Origin: Fratercula arctica
Taxonomy: Eukaryota > Chordata > Aves > Charadriiformes > Alcidae
Assembly: GCA_947846985.1 (NCBI GenBank)
Contig: CANTUZ010000024.1
Location: 992,001 to 1,056,000 of the forward strand
Length of the DNA: 64,000 nt
Reading direction: 5' to 3'
The notes under the pieces are model-generated. The model was given only the letters and a program-made list of their open reading frames with translations, was not told the DNA's origin and made no database searches. Positions 11,008-19,399 of this stretch are shown in pieces; position 1 is the first letter of the stretch; each line of letters begins with the position of its first letter. Both the position numbers and the translations under genes were made by a program.

Positions 11008-13824
11008 TCAAGGAGCCATGCATTTACGACAGCAAACATCTGCACATGTGATGCAGTAGCGCCGGCCACAGGCAGGGGTGCATATGCCCTTGCACGGGGG
11101 GGCAGCTTGTGTAACACAGGTGGTGGGACAGGAATCCACACACTTCGTAACAGCCTGAACACCCCCACAGCAGGGATCCACACACGTGGTGGTGCACTTG
11201 GTCACCTCCTGGCAGCAGGGGTCCACACACGTGGTGGTGCACTTGGTCACCTCCTGGCAGCAGGGATCCACACACGTGGTGGTACACTTGGTCACCTCCT
11301 GGCAGCAGGGGTCCACACATCTGGTGGTGCACTTGGTCACCTCCTGGCAGCAGGGGTCCACACACGTGGTGGTGCACTTGGTCACCTCCTGGCAGCAGGG
11401 GTCCACACACGTGGTGGTGCACTTGGTCACCTCCTGGCAGCAGGGATCCACACATCTGGTGGTGCACTTGGTCACCTCCTGGCAGCAGGGGTCCACACAT
11501 CTGGTGGTGCACTTGGTCACCTCCTGGCAGCAGGGATCCACACATCTGGTGGTGCACTTGGTCACCTCCTGGCAGCAGGGGTCCACACATCTGGTGGTGC
11601 ACTTGGTCACCTCCTGGCAGCAGGGATCCACACATCTGGTGGTGCACTTGGTCACCTCCTGGCAGCAGGGGTCCACGCATCTGGTGGTGCACTTGGTCAC
11701 CTCCTGGCAGCAGGGGTCCACACATCTGGTGGTGCACTTGGTCACCTCCTGGCAGCAGGGGTCCACACACGTGGTGGTGCACTTGGTCACCTCCTGGCAG
11801 CAGGGGTCCACACATCTGGTGGTGCACCTGGTCACTGGCCCACAGCATGGCTCCACACACTTAGTAGTGTATCTGGTCACAGCTCCACAGCAGGGATCCA
11901 CACACCTGGTGGTGCACTTCGCCACTTCACTACAGCATGGATCTATGCACCTGGTGGTGCACTTGTTCACTCTGCCGTAGCATGGATCCACACATTTAGT
12001 GGTGTATCTGGTGACACCTCCACAGCATGGATCAACACACTTAGTGGTGTATCTGGTGACACCTCCACAGCATGGATCAACACACTTAGTGGTGTATCTG
12101 GTGACACCTCCACAGCATGGATCTACGCACCTCGTGGTACATCTGGTCACAGCTCCGTAGCATGGATCAACACACCTCGTGGTGCACTTGGTCACTCTAT
12201 CACAGCATGGATCCACACACCTGGTGGTGCACTTGGTCACCTTATCGCAGCACGGATCCACACACCTGGTTGTGCACTTGGCCACCTCTCTACAGCAGGG
12301 ATTCACACGCCTGGTAGTGCACTTAATCACTTCACTACAGCATGGATCTACGCACCTGGTAGTGCACTTGGTCACTCTGTCACAGCATGGATCCACACAT
12401 TTAGTGGTGCATCTGGTCACAGGTCCACAGCATGGATCCACACATCTGGTGGTGCACTTGGTCACCTCCTGGCAGCAGGGGTCCACACATCTGGTGGTGC
12501 ACTTGGTCACCTCCTGGCAGCAGGGGTCCACACACGTGGTGGTGCACTTGGTCACCTCCTGGCAGCAGGGGTCCACACACGTGGTGGTGCACTTGGTCAC
12601 CTCCTGGCAGCAGGGGTCCACACATCTGGTGGTGCACTTGGTCACCTCCTGGCAGCAGGGGTCCACACATCTGGTGGTGCACTTGGTCACCTCCTGGCAG
12701 CATGGGTCCACACATCTGGTGGTGCACTTGGTCACCTCCTGGCAGCAGGGATCCACACATGTGGTAGTGCACTTGGTCACCTCCTGGCAGCAGGGGTCCA
12801 CACATCTGGTGGTGCATTTAGTCACCTCCTGGCAGCAGGGGTCCACACATCTGGTGGTGCGTTTAGTCACCTCCTGGCAGCAGGGGTCCACACATCTGGT
12901 GGTGCACTTGGTCACCTCCTGGCAGCAGGGGTCCACACATCTGGTGGTGCACTTGGTCACCTCCTGGCAGCAGGGATCCACACATCTGGTGGTGCACTTG
13001 GTCACCTCCTGGCAGCAGGGATCCACACACGTGGTGGTGCACTTGGTCACCTCCTGGCAGCAGGGGTCCACACATCTGGTGGTGCACTTGGTCACCTCCT
13101 GGCAGCAGGGGTCCACACATCTGGTGGTGCACTTGGTCACCTCCTGGCAGCAGGGATCCACGCATGTGGTGGTGCACTTGGTCACCTCCTGGCAGCAGGG
13201 ATCCACACACGTGGTGGTGCACTTGGTCACCTCCTGGCAGCAGGGGTCCACACATCTGGTGGTGCACTTGGTCACCTCCTGGCAGCAGGGGTCCACACAT
13301 CTGGTGGTGCACTTGGTCACCTCCTGGCAGCAGGGGTCCACACACGTGGTGGTGCACTTGGTCACCTCCTGGCAGCAGGGGTCCACACATCTGGTGGTGC
13401 ACTTGGTCACCTCCTGGCAGCAGGGGTCCACACATCTGGTGGTGCACTTGGTCACCTCCTCGCAGCACTTATCTTCACATCTGGTCGTGCACTCGGTCAC
13501 TTTGCAGCAGCATGGGTCCACACATTTGGTGATGCACTTGGTCACTTCCTCACAGCACGGAGGCGCACACGTGGTGATTCCAAGGCAGCAGGGATCCACG
13601 CACCTGGCAGCCCGTGTCATGCCGAGATTGCTCAGGTTCACGTAAGTGGTGGTGCCCTGAGGAACCCCAGCATAGCAGCAGGGATCCACACATTGAGGCA
13701 AGCACTGGATGTTACAGCCAGTACCACAGGGATCCACGCATTTTTTCACTGGAAAACTCTTCACCAAGATGGTGGGAGGTGGAAGGCAGAGCTGTCTCAG
13801 TTGGTAATCGTTCTGGCACTGCAT
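11008..13824 (-). CDS. EDCRP: Large Cys-rich repeat protein, probably EDCRP (938 aa)
   Basis: A single coding exon. The start MQCQNDYQLRQLCLPPP is used because an acceptor (CTGCTTTCAG, exon from 13,844) lies just upstream; the frame upstream of that is intronic. After a 30-residue head with CLPPP, the protein is almost entirely a 15-residue tandem unit of the type CVDPCCQEVTKCTTR, with 4 Cys per 15 residues (C-x3-CC-x5-C-x3-C). It closes with a non-repeat tail containing several Cys and ending CCRKCMAP. There is no signal peptide or membrane segment. Family knowledge: EDCRP is a bird EDC protein with high Cys content expressed in feathers and comparable to hair keratin-associated proteins. 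That this gene is its orthologue is inferred from composition, length, repeats and locus; exact naming needs alignment. The frame is fully open. Its promoter matches the neighbour at 5,331, and it lies head-to-head with the plus-strand gene at 18,218. Confidence 0.8.
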   Translation of the reverse strand: MQCQNDYQLRQLCLPPPTILVKSFPVKKCVDPCGTGCNIQCLPQCVDPCCYAGVPQGTTTYVNLSNLGMTRAARCVDPCCLGITTCAPPCCEEVTKCITKCVDPCCCKVTECTTRCEDKCCEEVTKCTTRCVDPCCQEVTKCTTRCVDPCCQEVTKCTTTCVDPCCQEVTKCTTRCVDPCCQEVTKCTTRCVDPCCQEVTKCTTTCVDPCCQEVTKCTTTCVDPCCQEVTKCTTRCVDPCCQEVTKCTTRCVDPCCQEVTKCTTTCVDPCCQEVTKCTTRCVDPCCQEVTKCTTRCVDPCCQEVTKCTTRCVDPCCQEVTKRTTRCVDPCCQEVTKCTTRCVDPCCQEVTKCTTTCVDPCCQEVTKCTTRCVDPCCQEVTKCTTRCVDPCCQEVTKCTTRCVDPCCQEVTKCTTTCVDPCCQEVTKCTTTCVDPCCQEVTKCTTRCVDPCCQEVTKCTTRCVDPCCGPVTRCTTKCVDPCCDRVTKCTTRCVDPCCSEVIKCTTRRVNPCCREVAKCTTRCVDPCCDKVTKCTTRCVDPCCDRVTKCTTRCVDPCYGAVTRCTTRCVDPCCGGVTRYTTKCVDPCCGGVTRYTTKCVDPCCGGVTRYTTKCVDPCYGRVNKCTTRCIDPCCSEVAKCTTRCVDPCCGAVTRYTTKCVEPCCGPVTRCTTRCVDPCCQEVTKCTTTCVDPCCQEVTKCTTRCVDPCCQEVTKCTTRCVDPCCQEVTKCTTRCVDPCCQEVTKCTTRCVDPCCQEVTKCTTRCVDPCCQEVTKCTTRCVDPCCQEVTKCTTRCVDPCCQEVTKCTTTCVDPCCQEVTKCTTTCVDPCCQEVTKCTTRCVDPCCQEVTKCTTTCVDPCCQEVTKCTTTCVDPCCQEVTKCTTTCVDPCCGGVQAVTKCVDSCPTTCVTQAAPPCKGICTPACGRRYCITCADVCCRKCMAP
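11170..13560 (-). repeat. 45-bp tandem array (about 50 units) coding the EDCRP-like repeats
   Basis: The unit is 45 bases (15 codons). Units from 11,176 to 11,820 and from 12,435 to 13,450 are nearly identical, differing mostly at two codon positions (CATCTGGT or CACGTGGT; GGGGTCC or GGGATCC). Between them, 11,821-12,435 holds about 13-14 units that are clearly diverged, with changes such as CCDRVTK, CYGAVTR and one RRVNPC where a Cys is lost. Both edges (13,450-13,560 and about 11,170) fade into degenerate units. Confidence 0.9.
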
Positions 13825-14793
13825 ATTTGAGGGAGGGGTAACGTCTGAAAGCAGGAAAGGAATAAACTTTGTGGAAAACAGAGACATTCAGCTTTCACAA
13901 GGCTATTTTATACACTGAGTTAAACCACAGTTTTTCCAGTGAAATACTGAACAATATACTGGGAAAACAGCCTCAAATCCATAGCAGGGCACTAACTCCA
14001 CATGAAAGCATTTTAGACAAGTTTGTAGCTACCAGATAGATGTACATTTCAAACAGCTTCTCAAAACAGGAAAGAAAATTTGTGTTATTTGGACTCAGCT
14101 ACATTATATTGCAGGTTCTGAAGTCATGACAGCCCCCACCTGCCCACAGCTCCCCTTGGTTTAGCATGAGCTCTTTGACATTACTTCCCTATTTCCACCT
14201 GTAAAGGAGACTACTAGGCTTCTGATGTGGACCTGTCCATACGCAGATCCTCACCTAGAGGACACGAGTGGAGCCTTCGTGCCAGAAAACTTCCACAAGG
14301 AAAGGATCTGACGCTCACAGCACAGCTGCTTTCCCACCTCTCCCATAGAAGTTCTCCTAGCTCTTCTCATCCAGACTTCCTTCCAGGCATTGCTTACCCT
14401 TGCAGCCTGAGAGTCTCCACTTCTTATCTTCCCTCCCACTTTTTTCCTTTGAAGTCCTAGCCTTGCCTTTTGATCTCTCTCAAACCCAATAATTTCCTGG
14501 TTAAAACCGGGTGGCAGTGTCATTGGGGAAAGAGAGAGGTTAGTCCGCTCTCAGCTACCCTGAGATGCATCTTGATGGAGAACGCAGAGCAATTGCAAAA
14601 CATACAGCAAATAAAGACCGATAGAAGATGGAATGAATATTTACCCTTACCTCAGCTGCTTGATAAATACCATACACAAATCTCACTAAGCAGAGGCACT
14701 CATAAGTCTTCTACATTGCTTCTGCAGATAATATTTAAAAATTAAATAACCCCAGCCACTATATTACTTCCCAGCAAGCCAAGAGAGACTTAC

Positions 14794-14835
14794 CCAATTC
14801 ACCACCAGCAACTAGCAAATGAAACCAAAACGGCT
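14794..14835 (-). other. Noncoding exon 1 of the EDCRP-like gene
   Basis: Ends GGTGAATTGG at 14,794 with donor GTAAGTCTCTCTTGG on the minus strand. The intron runs to the acceptor at 13,845-13,846 (about 950 bases). The 5' end is estimated from the TATA box. Confidence 0.7.
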
Positions 14836-14857
14836 TGAGAAACACTACAATATGAAT

Positions 14858-14867
14858 CCTTTTATAT
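14858..14867 (-). promoter_or_regulatory. TATA box of the EDCRP-like gene
   Basis: ATATAAAAGG on the minus strand, 16 bases from TTCCGGAGA upstream, as in the promoter at 5,331. Confidence 0.75.
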
Positions 14868-14883
14868 GATTTCAGTGTCCGTG

Positions 14884-14948
14884 TCTCCGGAAGTGAGACA
14901 CCTCAGGGGTATGGAAATAAAATTTATAATAATCCAGACCTGCTCCAC
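14884..14948 (-). promoter_or_regulatory. Upstream promoter module of the EDCRP-like gene
   Basis: On the plus strand: TCTCCGGAA (14,884-14,892), an 11-base gap, CAGGGGTATGGA (14,904-14,915), and ACCTGCTCCAC (14,938-14,948). The order and gaps match the module at 5,357-5,421. Confidence 0.6.
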
Positions 14949-15399
14949 CTCCAATCCTTAAATTACTTGCTTACATTATAATTTTTAATGAAACCTGGCC
15001 ACTGGTGGTACATGCGGCACTATGACTGCTGCCTGCAAGCTTGAATTCCTGATCCACGTATTTCCTATGGGGGATGTGGAACAAGGAACTGATGATACAT
15101 CCTGGAAACTATCCCCCTCGGGATTAAACTTTGTTTTGATACAAGTTGATTTGGTGCATTTTCTTGCGCCTTCCCCTGAGACAGCCATACAGACCAGGAT
15201 TACGGATGGGACAGGACTCCATGAGTGACTTTGTTCTGCTCTATTGTGCAAGTTTGCTTGCTCTTACTAGCACACAATATCCCTCCTACTGAGAGCTTTA
15301 TTCACGATAATCTGGTCAGAATTTCCATTACTGTAACTTGCAGTTGTTGCCTCTCACACTGTCTCTGGGCACCTCTGAGAAAAGCCTCTCCATTAATAC

Positions 15400-15665
15400 T
15401 TTTTAGATAGCTGAAAGGGGCCCCAGGATCTCCCCTAAGTCTTTTCCTTTCCAGGATGAGCAGGTCCTTCAGCCTCTCCCCATCCATCATCTCCTTGAGG
15501 CCCCTGGACCATCTTGGTGGTCTCCACTGGGCTCGCTCCAGTTTGTTGGAGACTGTCTTGCACTGTGGACCCCAAATTGGACACAGCGTCCAGGTGCGGT
15601 CTCACATGTGCCAGACGGAGGGGAGCACTCACTCCCCTGTAACTGCTGGAGAGTGCAGCTAGTAC
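15400..15665 (-). mobile_element. CR1 LINE fragment (first of two)
   Basis: The plus strand reads 'TCCAGGATGAGCAGGTCCTT', 'GGTGGTCTCCACTGGGCTCG' and 'CCAAATTGGACACAGCGTCC', the complement of the CR1 part upstream of the tail. It is more diverged than the other copies and lacks the terminal repeat. Edges are approximate. Confidence 0.65.
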
Positions 15666-15747
15666 ATGGGAGCACCCAAGTTTTCTGAGCAGCTTCATAA
15701 CATCTCTAATCCTCAACCAAGTGCAGTATGTCAGCGTAACCCAAATT

Positions 15748-15885
15748 TCATAGAATCATAGACTGGTTTGGGTTGGAAGGGACCTTAATGATCATCTAGT
15801 TCCAAACCTCCCTGCAATGGGCAGGGACACCTTCCACTAGACCAGGGTGCTCAAAGCCCCGTCCAATCTGGCCTCAAACAGTTAG
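15748..15885 (-). mobile_element. CR1 LINE 3' end fragment (second of two)
   Basis: Begins at the 3' terminus (TCATAGAATCATAGACTGG on the plus strand), followed by GGTTTGGGTTGGAAGGGACC, and breaks off at about 15,885. It is separate from the fragment at 15,400 because the usual intervening CR1 part is missing. Confidence 0.8.
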
Positions 15886-17184
15886 GCAGCCAGGAAAGCT
15901 TCACATTGTGTTAAAACCTTCACTGTCACTTAGAGTCCTTCCAGGACATCTCCTGTGGTGGCCCATCTCTATGCAGCGACGCTCCAGGGGGATGAACCGT
16001 CTGTGTTTGGTGCTCTGACCACAGTGTCCGTGGTAGTGGCCCTTTTTGGCTTGCTGTGCATGTTTCTGTCGTACAGAGGGGTAAACTGAGACTGAGACAC
16101 GCCATTCAAGAAAGAGAGTGAACCATGCAGGACAGCCACAGCACGGAGTCAATGCTTTGTGCCTACCACAATTGCAGTCAAGTAAAGATGTTCTTGTCTG
16201 AAAATCCCTCATTAGAAGAGAGAAGGGAAAGCCACCAAGTGCATTGCCTGCGAGAGATCAAAGACTCTGAAACTTCCTTCTCTGCTCACTCCGAACTAGC
16301 CTTAAGTCACTTGGTGACACAAACATTGAACCAGTATTACTTGCATACAGAGACGAGGGCATACATCATCCAGAGATGAAGGTGCATTCTTGTGCCTGCA
16401 CACTATTCTCCCTTTAAATGTGCCTGTCCGTGCCGCTGGGCGCAGTGGTGCCCAGTGTAGTAGCTTTTGGTTATTTAAGTTAAAATAAATAAATCTGGGA
16501 TGTGTAACCACTTGGGCTGACAGTTCGCTGCTGACCGCAGTGATTTGAATTAACCCTTAGTATAGTTCAGCTGATTTCGGTAAACCAGTGGGCTGAAGGG
16601 AAAAGGGTCCTGTCACCCGTCTGCTCTTCAGGGGTGCAACTGCAGGAGGATGAAGGCAACATCATGGCGATGGAGTAGTGTTATGTTATTTGAGTCAGAG
16701 CTTTAGGAGAAAATGCAAAACATCACAAGACTAGTGATGGTATAAGAGTTTCCAGAAGCACGTCAGGGTGCTACCACCAGCGGCACCGCGTCTGAACAGG
16801 ACAGTGGCGGTGACAGAAAGAGGTTAGACGCGGCTAAAAATAAAAGAATCCCCCAGATCCCACATCCCATCCTGTCTCTAATGGCCCGCAGGATGTGTTG
16901 GGCTGGAGGATGTTTCACCGTCACAGAAAAACTGACCCATAACTGGGCGACTATTTGTGAGCGAGCCTGGAGTCCATTCATTTCCCAAATTCTTCTCTGA
17001 CGTCAGCCCCGCTGAAAGGACACGTGATCTCGCAAGCCATCTTTGCTCACTCAAGGTTACACTACAGCCATGGAAATAGCTGGTTTCCATGAAAAATAAT
17101 TAGTCAAATAATCCATCACAGGGCAGAGGCGGAGCAGGGCTGGGTTAGTAAAGGACAGCTTGTCTGTGTGCCTGGGGCACCTCA

Positions 17185-17215
17185 TCTCCGGAGGCCAGGC
17201 TCTTGAATATACAAG
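17185..17215 (+). promoter_or_regulatory. Promoter of the 347-residue SEDC gene (TCCGGA motif and TATA-like box)
   Basis: TCTCCGGAG (17,185-17,193) precedes a TATA-like TATACAAG (17,208-17,215). The TCCGGA core also occurs in the two minus-strand SEDC promoters, but here it is 14 rather than 18 bases from the AT box. Confidence 0.55.
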
Positions 17216-17237
17216 GCAGATCCCAGGTTAAAGTCGC

Positions 17238-17277
17238 CGTGTCTGCTCACCGTCTTTACTTGCTGATACGGAGTCGG
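17238..17277 (+). other. Noncoding exon 1 of the 347-residue SEDC gene
   Basis: Ends GAGTCGG with donor GTAAGT (17,278-17,283). The intron runs to the acceptor CTTTTTCTTTCAG ending at 18,196. The 5' end is estimated from the TATA-like box. Confidence 0.65.
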
Positions 17278-18014
17278 GTAAGTATCTTCGGGATTGTACA
17301 GATCTAAGCCTGTTACTGGTGTTAATTTTCTACTATTTGCCAAAATACATTACTGCTACCAGCTGCACAAGGGAAATTGTTTATTGGCTCTCACACCTCC
17401 TTGGTGACAAGGGTTTGAAAGAGTAATAATCTTCTTCCTTCGCGCTTTGCTGTAATTCCCATGGATGATCTGCAAAATGTTTCCTGCTGTCTCAGCACTG
17501 GATTTAGAGGGCTAAAACATCGTCTTGCTCACTGAGCGCCTACACGGCAGGCAGGAGCCAAAACTGCTCTGCATGTAGATATCATCGAAGCGGCGAAACG
17601 ACTGCGGCATCGCATACGGCAGTGGCCAAGGTCCCAGGTAAGAGCTCCTAGCCTCATGGTAAACCTGAACAACTACGTCTTTCTTCTACCTGTTTAGCCT
17701 GTTGCTGCTGAAAGCCATGATAAAGGTGGGACAGTGATAGCTGCACCTCTTGCAGTGGTGCGAGATGGGTGTTCTCCTGCAAGGGAGTTTCAGGACAAGG
17801 AGAAAAAGTCTGTAAGAGAGAGGGGATTAACTTGAAGTTTATAAACCTGCTGAAAATGTTAATCAAATCCACTGCTATCTGCACCAGAAAATGCTGCTAG
17901 GGAGAAATTTTCTTGCTGAAAGCAGATTTTAATAAGAAAAGCTGAGTTTGGAAGTTTATACAGAAAAACAGAATGACCCAACTTCTTTTCATAAGGAGTG
18001 GTTGCAGAATTTGG

Positions 18015-18049
18015 AAAAAAAAAAAAAAAAAAAAAAAAGAAAAAAAAAA
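18015..18049 (+). repeat. Poly-A tract in intron 1
   Basis: A run of A interrupted by one G, in the intron of the 347-residue SEDC gene. Its length is likely variable. Confidence 0.9.
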
Positions 18050-18217
18050 GACACAGCAAATTTCTCTCTATTCCTTATTTCATGAATGAAATTGTGTCAC
18101 AAGCTGCGAGTGTCTTGCTGAAGAATTCACCAGCCAAGAAAATGAAATGTCTGATGGTTTGGGTTAGCAGATACCAAATTGCTCTTTTTCTTTCAGGCTC
18201 CTCTGCAGTGTGGAAAG

Positions 18218-19261
18218 ATGTCTTCCCAGTGCGAGGTACCCTGCCTGCCTCCTCCTGCCTGCGCGGGGGAGCCTGCGCACACCGACACGTGCCCATCACA
18301 GTGTCCTGTGGTGGTCCTGGATGCCTGCCCCGTGCAGGACACACAGCCCTGTGCTGAGCAGACTTTCCAGGTGGACCCCTGCTCGTGTCAGGGTGCAGCC
18401 ACCTGCCTGGATGCTTGCTCTCAGGTTCGGCTCACCTGCCCACCTCCTGCTGTCCCCGTGCCTGGGGACACCTGCGCACCTCCATATGTGTGTGCCTGCG
18501 GGTGCCCAGCAGTGATCCCCTGTGACCCCCCTCAAAGCAAGGGAGGGGCCAACTTCCCATTCCAGCCTGCAGCCTTGGTGGTGGAGCCCTCCAGCCCCGA
18601 GACAGTTGGGACGTGCGTGGAAACCTTCCCCTTCCAGCATGAGATTTCGCCCGTGGATCCCTGCACCCCTGAGACAGCTGGGACCTGTGTGGAAACCTTC
18701 ACTGTGCAGCACCCAACCTCAGCGACGGATCTTTGCACCCTGAAGACAGTTGAGACCTGCGTGAAGACCTCCCCTCTCCAGCAAGACATATCACCGGTGG
18801 AGCCTTGCATCCCCGAGACAGTTGAGACCTGCATGGAAAACATCCCCTTGCAATACCCAATCTCATCTGTGGAGCCCTGCACCCTCGAGGTGCTTGAGAC
18901 CTGTCCGGATGGGCCCTGCTGTGCTCAGGGTGTGATTGTTGGTGATCCCTGTCCTGCTCAATGCCCCGCTCAATCCACATGCGTGGATCCCTGCAAACCT
19001 CAAGGTGTGATTTGTACTGAGCCGTGTGTGTCCCAGAGCGCCACAGAACCCACGGGGACATGCATACCCCAGAGCAGCACGGAGTTGTGCACTCCCCAGG
19101 GCACCGCAGGTGCCATGGACACCAGGTCTACCAAGGGCACGGCCAAGGGCTCCAGCACCCACCCATCCACACGAGCACCCTTCCGCCTGAACACCCGCAC
19201 TGCTGCCATCGTGGAGCGGTGCCTTTCCAGGTGTCAAAACTGGCTGCGAGGCAAGAAATAA
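18218..19261 (+). CDS. Cys/Pro-rich simple EDC protein with 24-residue repeats (347 aa)
   Basis: A single coding exon behind the acceptor ending at 18,196. The ATG at 18,218 (MSSQCEVPCLPPPAC) is 21 bases into the exon; the in-frame ATG further up is in the intron. The head resembles the other SEDC heads (Cys, CLPPP). Residues 1-122 are rich in Cys, Pro and acidic residues. Residues 123 to about 230 hold five 24-residue repeats of the type EPCxPETVxTCVETFPxQ. A CVDPCKPQG stretch follows, then a Ser/Thr-rich linker, and the end is a basic, non-repeat tail (VERCLSRCQNWLRGKK). There is no signal peptide. A structural role in cornification is inferred from locus and composition. I do not recognise the orthologue's name. 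It is divergent from the EDCRP-like gene, and an AATAAA follows at 19,379. Confidence 0.85.
   Translation: MSSQCEVPCLPPPACAGEPAHTDTCPSQCPVVVLDACPVQDTQPCAEQTFQVDPCSCQGAATCLDACSQVRLTCPPPAVPVPGDTCAPPYVCACGCPAVIPCDPPQSKGGANFPFQPAALVVEPSSPETVGTCVETFPFQHEISPVDPCTPETAGTCVETFTVQHPTSATDLCTLKTVETCVKTSPLQQDISPVEPCIPETVETCMENIPLQYPISSVEPCTLEVLETCPDGPCCAQGVIVGDPCPAQCPAQSTCVDPCKPQGVICTEPCVSQSATEPTGTCIPQSSTELCTPQGTAGAMDTRSTKGTAKGSSTHPSTRAPFRLNTRTAAIVERCLSRCQNWLRGKK
18584..18910 (+). repeat. 72-bp tandem repeats inside the 347-residue SEDC gene
   Basis: Units begin at 18,584, 18,656, 18,728, 18,800 and 18,872, each 24 codons long. The last is partial and runs into CPDGPCC. The copies are diverged, so the expansion is not recent. 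Confidence 0.8.
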
Positions 19262-19378
19262 GAGCGGCATCAGTGGGCACACAGCAAAGAAGAGGTTTCC
19301 CTGCGTAAACGAGACCTCCTCTGGAGAGCCTCTTGGTTTCCCATGTGTAACAACAAGAAAGAAAATTGCTTCATGTTA

Positions 19379-19384
19379 AATAAA
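19379..19384 (+). terminator. Polyadenylation signal AATAAA
   Basis: 118 bases past the stop codon of the 347-residue SEDC gene. Confidence 0.75.
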
Positions 19385-19399
19385 AAAATACTTTTCAAT

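Larger units (their letters stand above)
14950..17180. other. Intergenic region between divergent EDC promoters
   Basis: About 2.3 kb between the EDCRP-like promoter (minus) and the promoter at 17,208 (plus). It contains two CR1 fragments (15,400-15,885) and an AP-1 consensus TGAGTCA at 16,691-16,697. No gene is supported. Confidence 0.55.

Noticed and set aside
11170..13560. CRISPR-like regular array
   Set aside because: The units are directly tandem, coding, with no spacers, in a vertebrate locus.
10909..13830. 973-codon plus-strand open frame rich in Gly, Ala and His repeats (HTSGGALGHLLAAGV type)
   Set aside because: It is the antisense shadow of the EDCRP-like 45-bp array. The unit is a multiple of three and free of stops in several frames. 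It has no promoter, acceptor or start context, while the minus frame has all of them.
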